Shown one piece after another: positions 1 through 6,320 of a DNA stretch of 8,517 bases. A program made the position numbers and the translations under genes. Each line of letters begins with the position of its first letter. The first letter of the stretch is position 1. The notes below the pieces were generated by a model, which saw nothing but the letters and a program-made list of their open reading frames with translations, had not been told where the DNA came from and ran no database searches. The DNA is from a bacterium (GTDB lineage Bacteria > Margulisbacteria > Marinamargulisbacteria > SXXA01): contig RGUG01000043.1 in the NCBI GenBank assembly GCA_010027915.1, positions 1 through 8,517 of the forward strand. Reading direction: 5' to 3'.

Positions 1-504
1 GGTGACTGGCTATCTACCTTGGATCCTTTTATTTATGGGGGAGATATGATTGAAACGGTCACCCCATCGGGTAGTACATTTTGTGGGTTGCCTGCCCGTT
101 TTGAAGGGGGTACCCCGCCCATTGCTGATATCGTGGCGTTGGGTCCTGCTGTTACTTTTTTGCGTGAGACGGGGTTCGGTGCCATCATGGCCCATGATAA
201 GGCGTTGTGCCATGAGGCCACCGATCGCTTGTCAGAGATAGAGGGGCTGACCATTTATGGCCAGTCCCCGACCAAAACGGGGGTTATTTCCTTTAATTTA
301 TCTGGTATTCATCCCCATGATGTGGGCAGTATTTTGGATGAACACCAGGTGGCGGTGCGTGTGGGTCACCATTGTGCCCAACCGCTCATGAAAGCCTTGG
401 CGGTCCCGGCCACGGTCAGGGCTTCTTTTGGGGTGTATAATGCGTCGCACGATATTGATCAATTGATAGTGGGGCTCAAACAGGTGAAGGCGGTGTTTCA
501 ATGA
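1..504 (+). CDS. sufS: Cysteine desulfurase SufS, C-terminal part (5' end outside window)
   Basis: PLP-dependent cysteine desulfurase that takes sulfur from L-cysteine as an enzyme persulfide and passes it to the SUF iron-sulfur assembly pathway in the cytoplasm. The frame is open from base 1, so the gene is cut by the window edge; 167 codons remain of a family length near 400. The visible part aligns well with the end of SufS: a GGDMI segment, the RFEGGTP motif (codons at about 97-117), and the catalytic cysteine in VGHHCAQPLM, with the Cys codon at 373-375. The PLP lysine would lie upstream of the window. The stop overlaps the sufU start by 4 nt (ATGA), so the two are coupled. ATG at 19 is an internal methionine, not the start. 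SufS rather than IscS is favoured by the GHHCAQPLM context and the adjacent sufU. Confidence 0.93.
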   Translation, partial: GDWLSTLDPFIYGGDMIETVTPSGSTFCGLPARFEGGTPPIADIVALGPAVTFLRETGFGAIMAHDKALCHEATDRLSEIEGLTIYGQSPTKTGVISFNLSGIHPHDVGSILDEHQVAVRVGHHCAQPLMKALAVPATVRASFGVYNASHDIDQLIVGLKQVKAVFQ

Positions 505-941
505 GTCGATTGGAGCAGTTGTACCAACAATTGATTTTGGACCATCACAAGTCCCCCCTTCATTTTGGGGAGGCAGATCCGGTTACCCATGATGCAGTGG
601 GTAACAACCCATTGTGTGGGGATGCCTACCGTGTGACCCTTACGGTCGTGGGGGATCGGTTGGAACAAGTCAAATTTTCAGGTACAGGGTGTGCCATATC
701 AAAGGCCAGTGGCTCGTTAATGACGGGGGCCTTAACGGGGTTAAGTGTGTCGGATGCCTTGTCCCTCAAGGATCGGTTTTTGGCTTTTTTGAGTTCCGAT
801 GGTGAATCGGATGGATTGGGAAAATTGTCGGCATTGGGCGGGGTACGTCAGTTTCCAGCTCGGGTGAAATGTGCTACTTTGGTTTGGCGTGCGTTTGAAG
901 CCGCCATTGAAGCGGGGGGACACCCCGTATCAACCGAATAA
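501..941 (+). CDS. sufU: SufU-type sulfur-transfer / Fe-S assembly protein
   Basis: Zinc-binding partner of SufS that accepts the persulfide sulfur from the desulfurase for cluster assembly. The 146-residue product has the complete SufU signature: C39 and D41 in NNPLCGD, C64 in GTGCAISKASGS, and C124 in RVKCATLVW. Between the second and third cysteines is the longer insert (about residues 82-118, containing the DGESDG stretch) that separates SufU from IscU. In studied SufU proteins the three Cys and the Asp bind zinc, and one Cys takes over the persulfide. The ATG overlaps the sufS stop by 4 nt and only a weak purine stretch precedes it, so translation probably depends on coupling. All key residues are present and nothing suggests decay. 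Confidence 0.93.
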   Translation: MSRLEQLYQQLILDHHKSPLHFGEADPVTHDAVGNNPLCGDAYRVTLTVVGDRLEQVKFSGTGCAISKASGSLMTGALTGLSVSDALSLKDRFLAFLSSDGESDGLGKLSALGGVRQFPARVKCATLVWRAFEAAIEAGGHPVSTE

Positions 942-947
942 AAGGAG
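942..947 (+). promoter_or_regulatory. Ribosome binding site of nfu
   Basis: AAGGAG six bases ahead of the nfu ATG at 954, directly after the sufU TAA. It fixes the nfu start and shows that this gene is translated independently of sufU. Confidence 0.8.
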
Positions 948-953
948 TGCATC

Positions 954-1505
954 ATGGCCACCATTTCTGCTCACATTACGCCCAATCCCCATACCCTCAA
1001 GTTTGCAGTGGACCGGTTGATTTTAGATTATGGTAGTGTTGATTTTTCGTCGAAGGAAAAAGCCGCCAACTCCCCATTGGCTCAGGCGTTATTTGATATT
1101 GAAGGGATTGTGGCTGTGTTGGTGGGCACCAACTTTGTCTCTGTCACCAAATCCAGTCAAGTGGATTGGACGACATTGGCCGCACCTGTAACGGATTGTT
1201 TGTCGAGTCAATTGGACGGGGGGGGATTATTGATTGACCCGGCATTGGTGACGGGTGCTACGGGCCATGCATCCGATGGGGACATCGTGGCCCGTATTCG
1301 CGATATTATCGACCAAGAAATTCGGCCTGCGGTTGCCATGGACGGGGGGGATATTTTGTTTGAGGCTTACCAAGATGGGGTGGTGATGTTGCGATTGCAA
1401 GGGGCGTGTTCGAGTTGTCCCAGCTCGACATTAACGCTTAAGATGGGGATTGAAAACCGATTGCGTGAAGAGTTTCCCGAGATTCGGGATGTGGTGCAGG
1501 TATAA
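954..1505 (+). CDS. nfu: Nfu-type Fe-S cluster carrier (Nfu_N + NifU C-terminal domain)
   Basis: Cluster carrier that binds a [4Fe-4S] cluster at a dimer interface and delivers it to apo-enzymes. The 183 residues fall into an N-terminal Nfu_N domain (about 5-92, beginning with the typical TPNPHTLKF segment), a short linker, and a NifU-type C-terminal domain (about 108-180) with the AMDGGDI motif and the cluster-binding CxxC, C152 and C155, in GACSSCPSSTLTLK. This layout is typical of alphaproteobacterial and mitochondrial Nfu. The start has a good Shine-Dalgarno. The linker codes for GGG through a run of eight G (1218-1225), and DGGD through a run of seven (1344-1350). The next gene, mtaB, is a 4Fe-4S enzyme starting 3 nt after this stop. 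Confidence 0.93.
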   Translation: MATISAHITPNPHTLKFAVDRLILDYGSVDFSSKEKAANSPLAQALFDIEGIVAVLVGTNFVSVTKSSQVDWTTLAAPVTDCLSSQLDGGGLLIDPALVTGATGHASDGDIVARIRDIIDQEIRPAVAMDGGDILFEAYQDGVVMLRLQGACSSCPSSTLTLKMGIENRLREEFPEIRDVVQV

Positions 1506-1508
1506 CCA

Positions 1509-2792
1509 TTGCCCCGTGTGGCCTTTCATACCTTTGGGTGCCGTCTGAATCAATCTGAAACAGCGGCACTCAGGCATCAATTCCATCAGTCGGGGTTTGA
1601 CCTTTCGGATGAATTGGATGGGTCCGATATTGTGGTGGTCAATACCTGTACTGTCACCGAAAATGGGGATGCGGATACCCGCCGATTGGTGTCACGATTG
1701 GTCCGTGGCAATCCGAGTGTAGCGATTGCGTTGATCGGGTGTCAGGCACAAATTCAACAGGGTGCTTTATTCGAGTGGCCGAATGTGAAATGGGTGGTAG
1801 GGTCGGCCAATAAAATGACGTTGGCAGGGATTCTTCAATCGCATCCTGACGGGGTATTGGATGTGCCCAAACCGGCCCGCACCTCGTTTGAGATGGGCTC
1901 ATTGGCAGTGGATCATCGCCACACCCGGGCCAATTTAAAGGTACAAGATGGGTGTGATTTTTATTGTTCATTCTGTGTCATTCCCTTTGCTCGGGGCCCC
2001 GCCAGAAGTCGTGTGTGGGCGGATATTATCCAGGATGCCAAGGGATTGATTGCGGCAGGCCATCCGGAACTGGTGATGACGGGGGTCAATATGGGGACCT
2101 ATTCGGACCATGGTCGGTCGTTTTGTGAGGTGGTAGGGGCCTTGTTGGCCTTGCCGGGATTGGGTCGATTACGCTTGTCTTCGATTGAGCCCACGACGGT
2201 AGATGACCAGATCATTGAGTGGATGGCCACCCACCCCGCCATGTGCCCGTATTTGCATTTACCCATTCAAAGTGGGTCGGATGACATTTTGTCGGCCATG
2301 GCAAGAAAATATGATGTGGCGACGGTGGCAACCTTTTTAGCGGGGGTGGTTAAACGGGTTCCTGGCATTGGCATCGGTACGGATGTGATGGTGGGGTTTC
2401 CGGGTGAAACGGATGCCCAGTTTGATGAGACGGTGGATACCTTGCGTACCTTGCCCTTTCATTATTTCCATGTGTTCCCTTATTCCAAGCGAACTGGAAC
2501 CCGTGCACACAAATGGGGGGATCCGGTATCCGGGACGGTCATTAAACAGCGGGCGGCGATTTTGCGGGCATTAAGTGATCGCAAGCGGATGGCGTTTCGG
2601 GTGGGGCAATTGGGACGTCAGGTTAGGGTGGTATTGGAGCGGGAAGGGGACGGCGGATGGTGGGGGGTGACGGATGAGTTTGTTCGCGTGTTGGTGACGG
2701 GAGTGGGGGTGACGGGGCCTGGCAGCCGGATGGGAATGGCCCAGTTGGTGAGGGTGGAAGGCGACGTAACCGAGGCACACTGGATTGGATAG
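1509..2792 (+). CDS. mtaB: tRNA (N6-threonylcarbamoyladenosine(37)-C2)-methylthiotransferase MtaB
   Basis: Radical-SAM enzyme that adds a methylthio group to t6A37 of tRNAs reading ANN codons, giving ms2t6A. The 427 residues comprise an N-terminal UPF0004 domain whose cysteines C11 (TFGCRLNQ), C47 (NTCTVTENGD) and C78 (IGCQAQ) bind the auxiliary cluster, a radical-SAM core with C149, C153 and C156 (CDFYCSFC), and a C-terminal TRAM-like RNA-binding domain (about 365-420, with GVTDEFVRV). The RxNQxET opening and the NTCTVT motif fit the MtaB subgroup better than MiaB or RimO. The only start after the in-frame TAA at 1503 that keeps the N-terminal strand is TTG at 1509. No good Shine-Dalgarno precedes it, so translation probably relies on coupling to nfu, 3 nt upstream. 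Confidence 0.92.
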   Translation: MPRVAFHTFGCRLNQSETAALRHQFHQSGFDLSDELDGSDIVVVNTCTVTENGDADTRRLVSRLVRGNPSVAIALIGCQAQIQQGALFEWPNVKWVVGSANKMTLAGILQSHPDGVLDVPKPARTSFEMGSLAVDHRHTRANLKVQDGCDFYCSFCVIPFARGPARSRVWADIIQDAKGLIAAGHPELVMTGVNMGTYSDHGRSFCEVVGALLALPGLGRLRLSSIEPTTVDDQIIEWMATHPAMCPYLHLPIQSGSDDILSAMARKYDVATVATFLAGVVKRVPGIGIGTDVMVGFPGETDAQFDETVDTLRTLPFHYFHVFPYSKRTGTRAHKWGDPVSGTVIKQRAAILRALSDRKRMAFRVGQLGRQVRVVLEREGDGGWWGVTDEFVRVLVTGVGVTGPGSRMGMAQLVRVEGDVTEAHWIG

Positions 2793-2912
2793 TGGGCGAG
2801 TGGGGTTTACTTTTTCTTTCCACGGGCCGGTTTGGTAGCGGGTTAGGTTCCCTGTGGTATTCCGGGGGGATATTCGGGTTTTTAAGGCGAGGGTATGGGA
2901 TGCGTGCTGAGG
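2793..2912. other. Convergent intergenic region, no gene seen
   Basis: The 120 bases between the ends of mtaB (+) and the glycosyltransferase (-). One imperfect stem (CCACGGG near 2820 with CCCTGTGG about 30 bases on, one bulged base) lacks a following T-run, so I do not call a terminator. A T-rich patch (TTTACTTTTTCTTT, about 2806-2819) has no stem before it. Confidence 0.5.
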
Positions 2913-4265
2913 TTACAGGGGGGATGCCATGGCTTTAGTGGCCAATTGTGTTGGGACGACGGCCAGGGTGTCCCAGTGAATGGGGGGTATTTTTTGCCGT
3001 ATAATCCCCATGTATCCTGTGATGATCCATCGCAGTAGGGTGGGAATGGGGCCCAATAACACGTTAATGTTGCGGTCTTCTACAAAAGAAAGAATGGCCT
3101 TGATGTGTGGCCACCACCGATGGGTGGAGTGGGTAAAGACGACATACCCGTCTTCCTCCGATTGCGTGATGCGATACCCGTATTCAGGGGTATGTTGCAC
3201 ACGCATACACCGTAGGGTATGGATGGCGTGGGTTCGGTAGTATTCAAGGGGTGTTTTGGGTGGGCCGTGGGTGGTGGCTACCAAGTCTAAAAACCCTGCC
3301 ATCACCCGTTGGGGGGTTACCCAATTGACACAAACAGGGGGGCATGGCGTGGCGAGGCAAGGCACAAGACACCGGTATTCTTTTCTTAAGATGATTTGAT
3401 AAGGGGATAAGGGCCCCCATCGTGCAGGGGAATGGTTTTTCATGGGGGAGAAAAACAGGATGGGTTTTTGTAACAACGATGCCAGGTGGGTAGGGGCGGT
3501 GTCCCCCCCTATGTAGTAATCACATTGAGATAATAAGGCAATGAGTTCTTCGATGGATAAGCCTTGTCCGGTCATGTTTAGCACGGGGGGCATGAATCCA
3601 TCATGCGGGGCTTGGGCACATACGGTCACGTGGTATCCTTGGGCCACTAAATCAGGAATCACAGCCTGAATAATGGGGTGGGGAATGGGGATGTTGGTGC
3701 CACCGGTTTCTAAAAACACCATGATTTTGGGTTGTGTGATGCCTTCATACAGGGCTTTTATGGTATGGCGTGCATGGGGCGATAGGGGGAGCCAATCACG
3801 ACGCCATTGGGTTTTGATACCCAACGGGGCCATCATCGACTCATAATAATCCAATTGGTGCCGTAATGGGTTGCCCCAAGGTTGGGGAATTCGGTGGGTA
3901 TAATACCATGAGAGGGGAACGATCGAGGCATCGCCTATGCGGATTGGAATCCGAGAGAGGAAGGCCAATTTGGCCATTGAGGGATGGTTCCAACATGAGA
4001 CCCAGACATCCATTTGACGTGCCTTAATGGTGTCGCGGGTGCGTGATAACCACGCTGATTCGGGGGCATTGATATCCATGGTGATGACGTCGGCAATACA
4101 ATCAAAGAGCCGCAAAAAAGGTGCCACCGTTTCGCTGCTGATCAGGGTGATGTGACAATTTGTTTGCTCATATAAGTCACGCAAGATGGGAATCAACAAC
4201 ACATGATCACCCAATTTGTCAGGCCTTGTATGCACAATCAATCGGGTATGTTGGTTAATCTTCAC
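2913..4265 (-). CDS. Glycosyltransferase family 9 (heptosyltransferase-like) with C-terminal extension
   Basis: Probable sugar transferase of the ADP-heptose:LPS heptosyltransferase superfamily, which builds LPS core or related glycans at the inner face of the inner membrane. Of 450 residues, about 1-330 form the GT-B fold. The N-terminal motif RPDKLGDHVLLIPILRDL includes D20 at the family's catalytic Asp position. The nucleotide-sugar motif is GGDTAPTHLASLLQKP (253-268), followed by FFSP and SPARWGPLSP. A cysteine set C299, C303, C308, C312 resembles that of heptosyltransferases. The usual PGAxxxxKxWP segment is replaced by ETGGTNIPIPHP (186-197), so the acceptor or donor may differ. Residues ~331-450 match nothing I recognise. 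The start is GTG, the first after an in-frame TAA, with no strong Shine-Dalgarno. The exact sugar cannot be told. Confidence 0.8.
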   Translation of the reverse strand: MKINQHTRLIVHTRPDKLGDHVLLIPILRDLYEQTNCHITLISSETVAPFLRLFDCIADVITMDINAPESAWLSRTRDTIKARQMDVWVSCWNHPSMAKLAFLSRIPIRIGDASIVPLSWYYTHRIPQPWGNPLRHQLDYYESMMAPLGIKTQWRRDWLPLSPHARHTIKALYEGITQPKIMVFLETGGTNIPIPHPIIQAVIPDLVAQGYHVTVCAQAPHDGFMPPVLNMTGQGLSIEELIALLSQCDYYIGGDTAPTHLASLLQKPILFFSPMKNHSPARWGPLSPYQIILRKEYRCLVPCLATPCPPVCVNWVTPQRVMAGFLDLVATTHGPPKTPLEYYRTHAIHTLRCMRVQHTPEYGYRITQSEEDGYVVFTHSTHRWWPHIKAILSFVEDRNINVLLGPIPTLLRWIITGYMGIIRQKIPPIHWDTLAVVPTQLATKAMASPL

Positions 4266-4437
4266 GGGCTTACTTTATCATATTGGATGGGTCATTGACA
4301 CCGGCCACCTGGTCGCGTCGGATGATACACAGGGACGGGTGACGGGGTATCGAAATGGGTGCCGGGGGTTTTTTACTGGAGGGTGATGTTTAAGGGCTCA
4401 GGCAGAGGGGAATGGATGGGTATCCATTGTTTGAAAG

Positions 4438-4443
4438 AGGAGG
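4438..4443 (+). promoter_or_regulatory. Consensus ribosome binding site of the small ORF at 4449
   Basis: A perfect AGGAGG five bases ahead of ATG 4449. It picks this ATG over the in-frame GTG at 4359 and is the main reason to treat the small reading frame as a gene. Confidence 0.65.
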
Positions 4444-4448
4444 ATTAC

Positions 4449-4658
4449 ATGTCCAAACGATTATCGTCCCCGTCGGTGCCCCCTATATCATCCGCGACGA
4501 TTGAATCCAACCAAACAGCGAGTGAGCTAGGTGCTGCATCACCTATTCCGTCGGGGGTGTCCATTGAACAAGTCAATGGGTTGATTGCATCGGTTGCCAG
4601 TGCCCTGGGGGCCTTGTATCAAGCCCCTGTTTATCGTCACACCCCCCCTCCTTTATAA
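4449..4658 (+). CDS. Small hypothetical protein (69 aa)
   Basis: I do not recognise this protein. It is a 69-residue product whose first half is rich in Ser, Pro, Thr and Ala and probably disordered (residues 5-36). A short amphipathic or weakly hydrophobic stretch follows (about 39-57, IEQVNGLIASVASALGAL), and the tail VYRHTPPPL ends in prolines coded by a C7 run. There is no signal peptide, cysteine or catalytic motif. The evidence for a gene is the AGGAGG at ideal spacing and a frame on the strand opposite to both neighbours. The frame is open further up to GTG 4359 (99 residues), but that start has no Shine-Dalgarno. The stop lies 11 nt from the end of the convergent amidohydrolase gene. 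No clear promoter is visible upstream; TTGACA at 4295 lacks a partner -10. Confidence 0.5.
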   Translation: MSKRLSSPSVPPISSATIESNQTASELGAASPIPSGVSIEQVNGLIASVASALGALYQAPVYRHTPPPL

Positions 4659-4704
4659 GGACGTGTTGATTAACGGAGGGGTAATAGGCGAGGTTGAGGG
4701 GGGG
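4642..4704. repeat. Inverted repeats across a convergent gene junction
   Basis: CCCCCCCTC (4642-4650) is the exact reverse complement of GAGGGGGGG (4696-4704). CCCCTCC (4645-4651) is also the exact reverse complement of GGAGGGG (4675-4681), giving two mutually exclusive stems. They span the end of the small + strand gene and the end of the minus-strand amidohydrolase. There is no T-run after either stem in either direction, so a terminator is possible but unproven. The G/C homopolymers common in this genome could produce the match by chance. Confidence 0.35.
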
Positions 4705-5959
4705 CTTGCCACACTATTTTTCCTTTTATCATGACCATCATGACGCCTTGTCCTATTGTATCGGGCAGTTGATACGTGGCCCAATCTTCAATGGCATCCG
4801 GATCAATCATCACCACATCGGCGTCAAACCCATAGGCCAATCGTCCTTTTTTTTGTAATGCAGGTAGTTGATCGCCCCACCATTTGATGGGTCGTTCGCT
4901 CATGCATTGCACCGCTTCTATCCAGGTCACCCTCTTGCCATCGATCACCCACCGACGAATCAAACGGGAAAAGGCGGCCACCTCTCGGGGATGACGGATG
5001 GTGGCATCACGCCCCACACAGGCTTGTGGATCCAAAATGGCCTGTTGGATTTGTCGTTGCGTGGTCACAAATACAATGCGATCGGCCGGATGGTTGCCAT
5101 CGTCTTCACCCGTGGCCAACGTGACCATTCGGGCACCCAATTGCCTGAGGGTTCCCAAGGGATAATCCCCCCACTGTCTGATATCAGCTGTATAGGGTGA
5201 GAATGTCCATCGTAACAAGGGCCACTGTTTGACCAACGGGGCCCAGTGGGTGGTCCATAAATGGGCACTGGTGGGCCATTGTCTCATTACCACTAATACC
5301 CCACTGGCCTGAGATCCCCTGCCCAATTGTTGAATGACCCATCGTCCGTTCGTTTCGGTGTCGATCATGGGCACACTGACCACCAATGCCACTTGGTACC
5401 GCTTGGCGATCGCCAACATCATGGCCAACTCTGTGGGTATCCTGTGAGGGTCAGATGGCATCTTCCAGTGAATGGCAATCCCCCCCTTCTCGAGTCGATG
5501 ACCGATTTGCATCGCCCAACGACGTACATAGTGGGGATCATCACGGGGTAGGCTAGGGCGACAGTATTCGGTATCCAAGCCCGCCAACACGGTGAGGGAT
5601 GGGTCCCTTGTCACCGATTCGGGGTGGGCTACCCCAGGGGCAATGGCCAATGCGGTGGTCACCCCATCATGCCAAGCGAGGGAATGACGCCGGGGGTATC
5701 CTCCCACATCAATGAACCCCGGGACCACCACGTGATGCGTGGCATCAATGACGCGATGCCCCCACAATGGCCCGTGGTGAATGTGATGAATACGGCCCCG
5801 ACGAATCCCTATGCTAAGGGTTTCGACGGTACCATTGGGCCTGACGACACGGCCGTTTTGGATGACCACTTCATGATAGTGTCCCATGACCCATAACAAT
5901 CCCCCCAGAACCCCTCCCAAGCCCAGGATACCTGCCCAACGGGCACTACGATACCACAC
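4670..5959 (-). CDS. Membrane-anchored amidohydrolase-fold protein, metal site apparently lost
   Basis: The fold is that of the amidohydrolase superfamily, closest by motif to the D-aminoacylase / N-acyl-D-amino-acid deacylase group. Over 429 residues I see one N-terminal membrane anchor (9-26, preceded by R4 and R7, so the rest should face the periplasm), the opening half of the composite domain (VVIQNGRVVRPNG, 31-43; GIRRGRIHHI, 51-60), PGFID (80-84), DGVTTALAIAPG (98-109), SPYTA (254-258), HPR (323-325), and the closing strands GRLAYGFDADVVMIDP (372-387) and MIKGKIVW (410-417). The metal-binding HxH after PGFID is replaced by GGY (86-88). The family's two later histidines also appear missing (VVSVPM at 193-198, VLVVMRQW at 221-228). 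D318 may remain of the metal ligands. It is therefore probably catalytically dead or acts differently. The GTG start overlaps the upstream ykgJ-like gene by 14 nt, with GAGG nine bases ahead. Confidence 0.72.
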   Translation of the reverse strand: MWYRSARWAGILGLGGVLGGLLWVMGHYHEVVIQNGRVVRPNGTVETLSIGIRRGRIHHIHHGPLWGHRVIDATHHVVVPGFIDVGGYPRRHSLAWHDGVTTALAIAPGVAHPESVTRDPSLTVLAGLDTEYCRPSLPRDDPHYVRRWAMQIGHRLEKGGIAIHWKMPSDPHRIPTELAMMLAIAKRYQVALVVSVPMIDTETNGRWVIQQLGRGSQASGVLVVMRQWPTSAHLWTTHWAPLVKQWPLLRWTFSPYTADIRQWGDYPLGTLRQLGARMVTLATGEDDGNHPADRIVFVTTQRQIQQAILDPQACVGRDATIRHPREVAAFSRLIRRWVIDGKRVTWIEAVQCMSERPIKWWGDQLPALQKKGRLAYGFDADVVMIDPDAIEDWATYQLPDTIGQGVMMVMIKGKIVWQAPPQPRLLPLR

Positions 5960-6320
5960 GGTGGACTGCCTCGCGTAATCCTTTGCATTGGGTCATTTCT
6001 TGGGTCAATGCGGCATCGGATTCCCAAATGCTGGGCCAATCGGGATAGGTTCGACATGCCAGCGGGCGCACCTCATATACCTGACAACGATTGGCATCAT
6101 CCAAAAAACACCGGGGACGATGGGTGGGGGTGGCCACATAGGCCCACCCTGATTTGATCACCACATATTGGTGTTTAAACTCACTGGCCAATAGTCCCAT
6201 GTGCTGGGCCATACGCTCGATATCTTGGTTGGATACCCTGACGTAGCCACCAGCTTGGCAACAGTGACCGGTACGATGGCACCGAAATGCGGCAAGTATG
6301 GCCTGTTTGGATTCAATCAT
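5946..6320 (-). CDS. YkgJ-family CxnCC metal-cluster-binding protein
   Basis: Small cytoplasmic protein of the UPF0153 / YkgJ family, annotated as zinc- or iron-chelating on the basis of its cysteines; its biochemical role is not settled. The 124 residues show the signature FRCHRTGHCCQAGGYVRVS with C14, C20 and C21, then C71 in RPRCFLDD, C79 in RCQVYEVRPLACRTYP with C89, and C112 near the end. I choose ATG at 6320 because it forms an ATGA overlap with the stop of the upstream methyltransferase gene and sits just ahead of the first conserved cysteine. An upstream in-frame ATG (6392) would add 24 residues lying inside the methyltransferase gene. No Shine-Dalgarno is evident, so coupling is likely. 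It is the third gene of the minus-strand operon. Confidence 0.85.
   Translation of the reverse strand: MIESKQAILAAFRCHRTGHCCQAGGYVRVSNQDIERMAQHMGLLASEFKHQYVVIKSGWAYVATPTHRPRCFLDDANRCQVYEVRPLACRTYPDWPSIWESDAALTQEMTQCKGLREAVHRVVS

Noticed and set aside
2699..2717. G-quadruplex motif in mtaB
   Set aside because: Only three G-runs lie at suitable spacing; the fourth would need a loop of about 14 bases.
2820..2860. Stem CCACGGG / CCCTGTGG as a terminator after mtaB
   Set aside because: One bulge, a long loop and no T-run.
4277..4282. TATGAT on the minus strand as a -10 for the glycosyltransferase gene
   Set aside because: No -35 at 16-18 bases, and it would leave a leader of only about five bases before a GTG start.
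4295..4329. TTGACA as a -35 box for the small + strand gene
   Set aside because: No -10-like hexamer at 15-19 bases downstream; nearest candidates are 20-22 bases away and weak.
4359..4448. Longer version of the small hypothetical protein starting at GTG 4359 (99 aa)
   Set aside because: No Shine-Dalgarno at that start, whereas ATG 4449 has a perfect one.
4868..5200. 110-codon open frame on the + strand
   Set aside because: It is antisense to the amidohydrolase gene, whose family motifs on the minus strand are clear.
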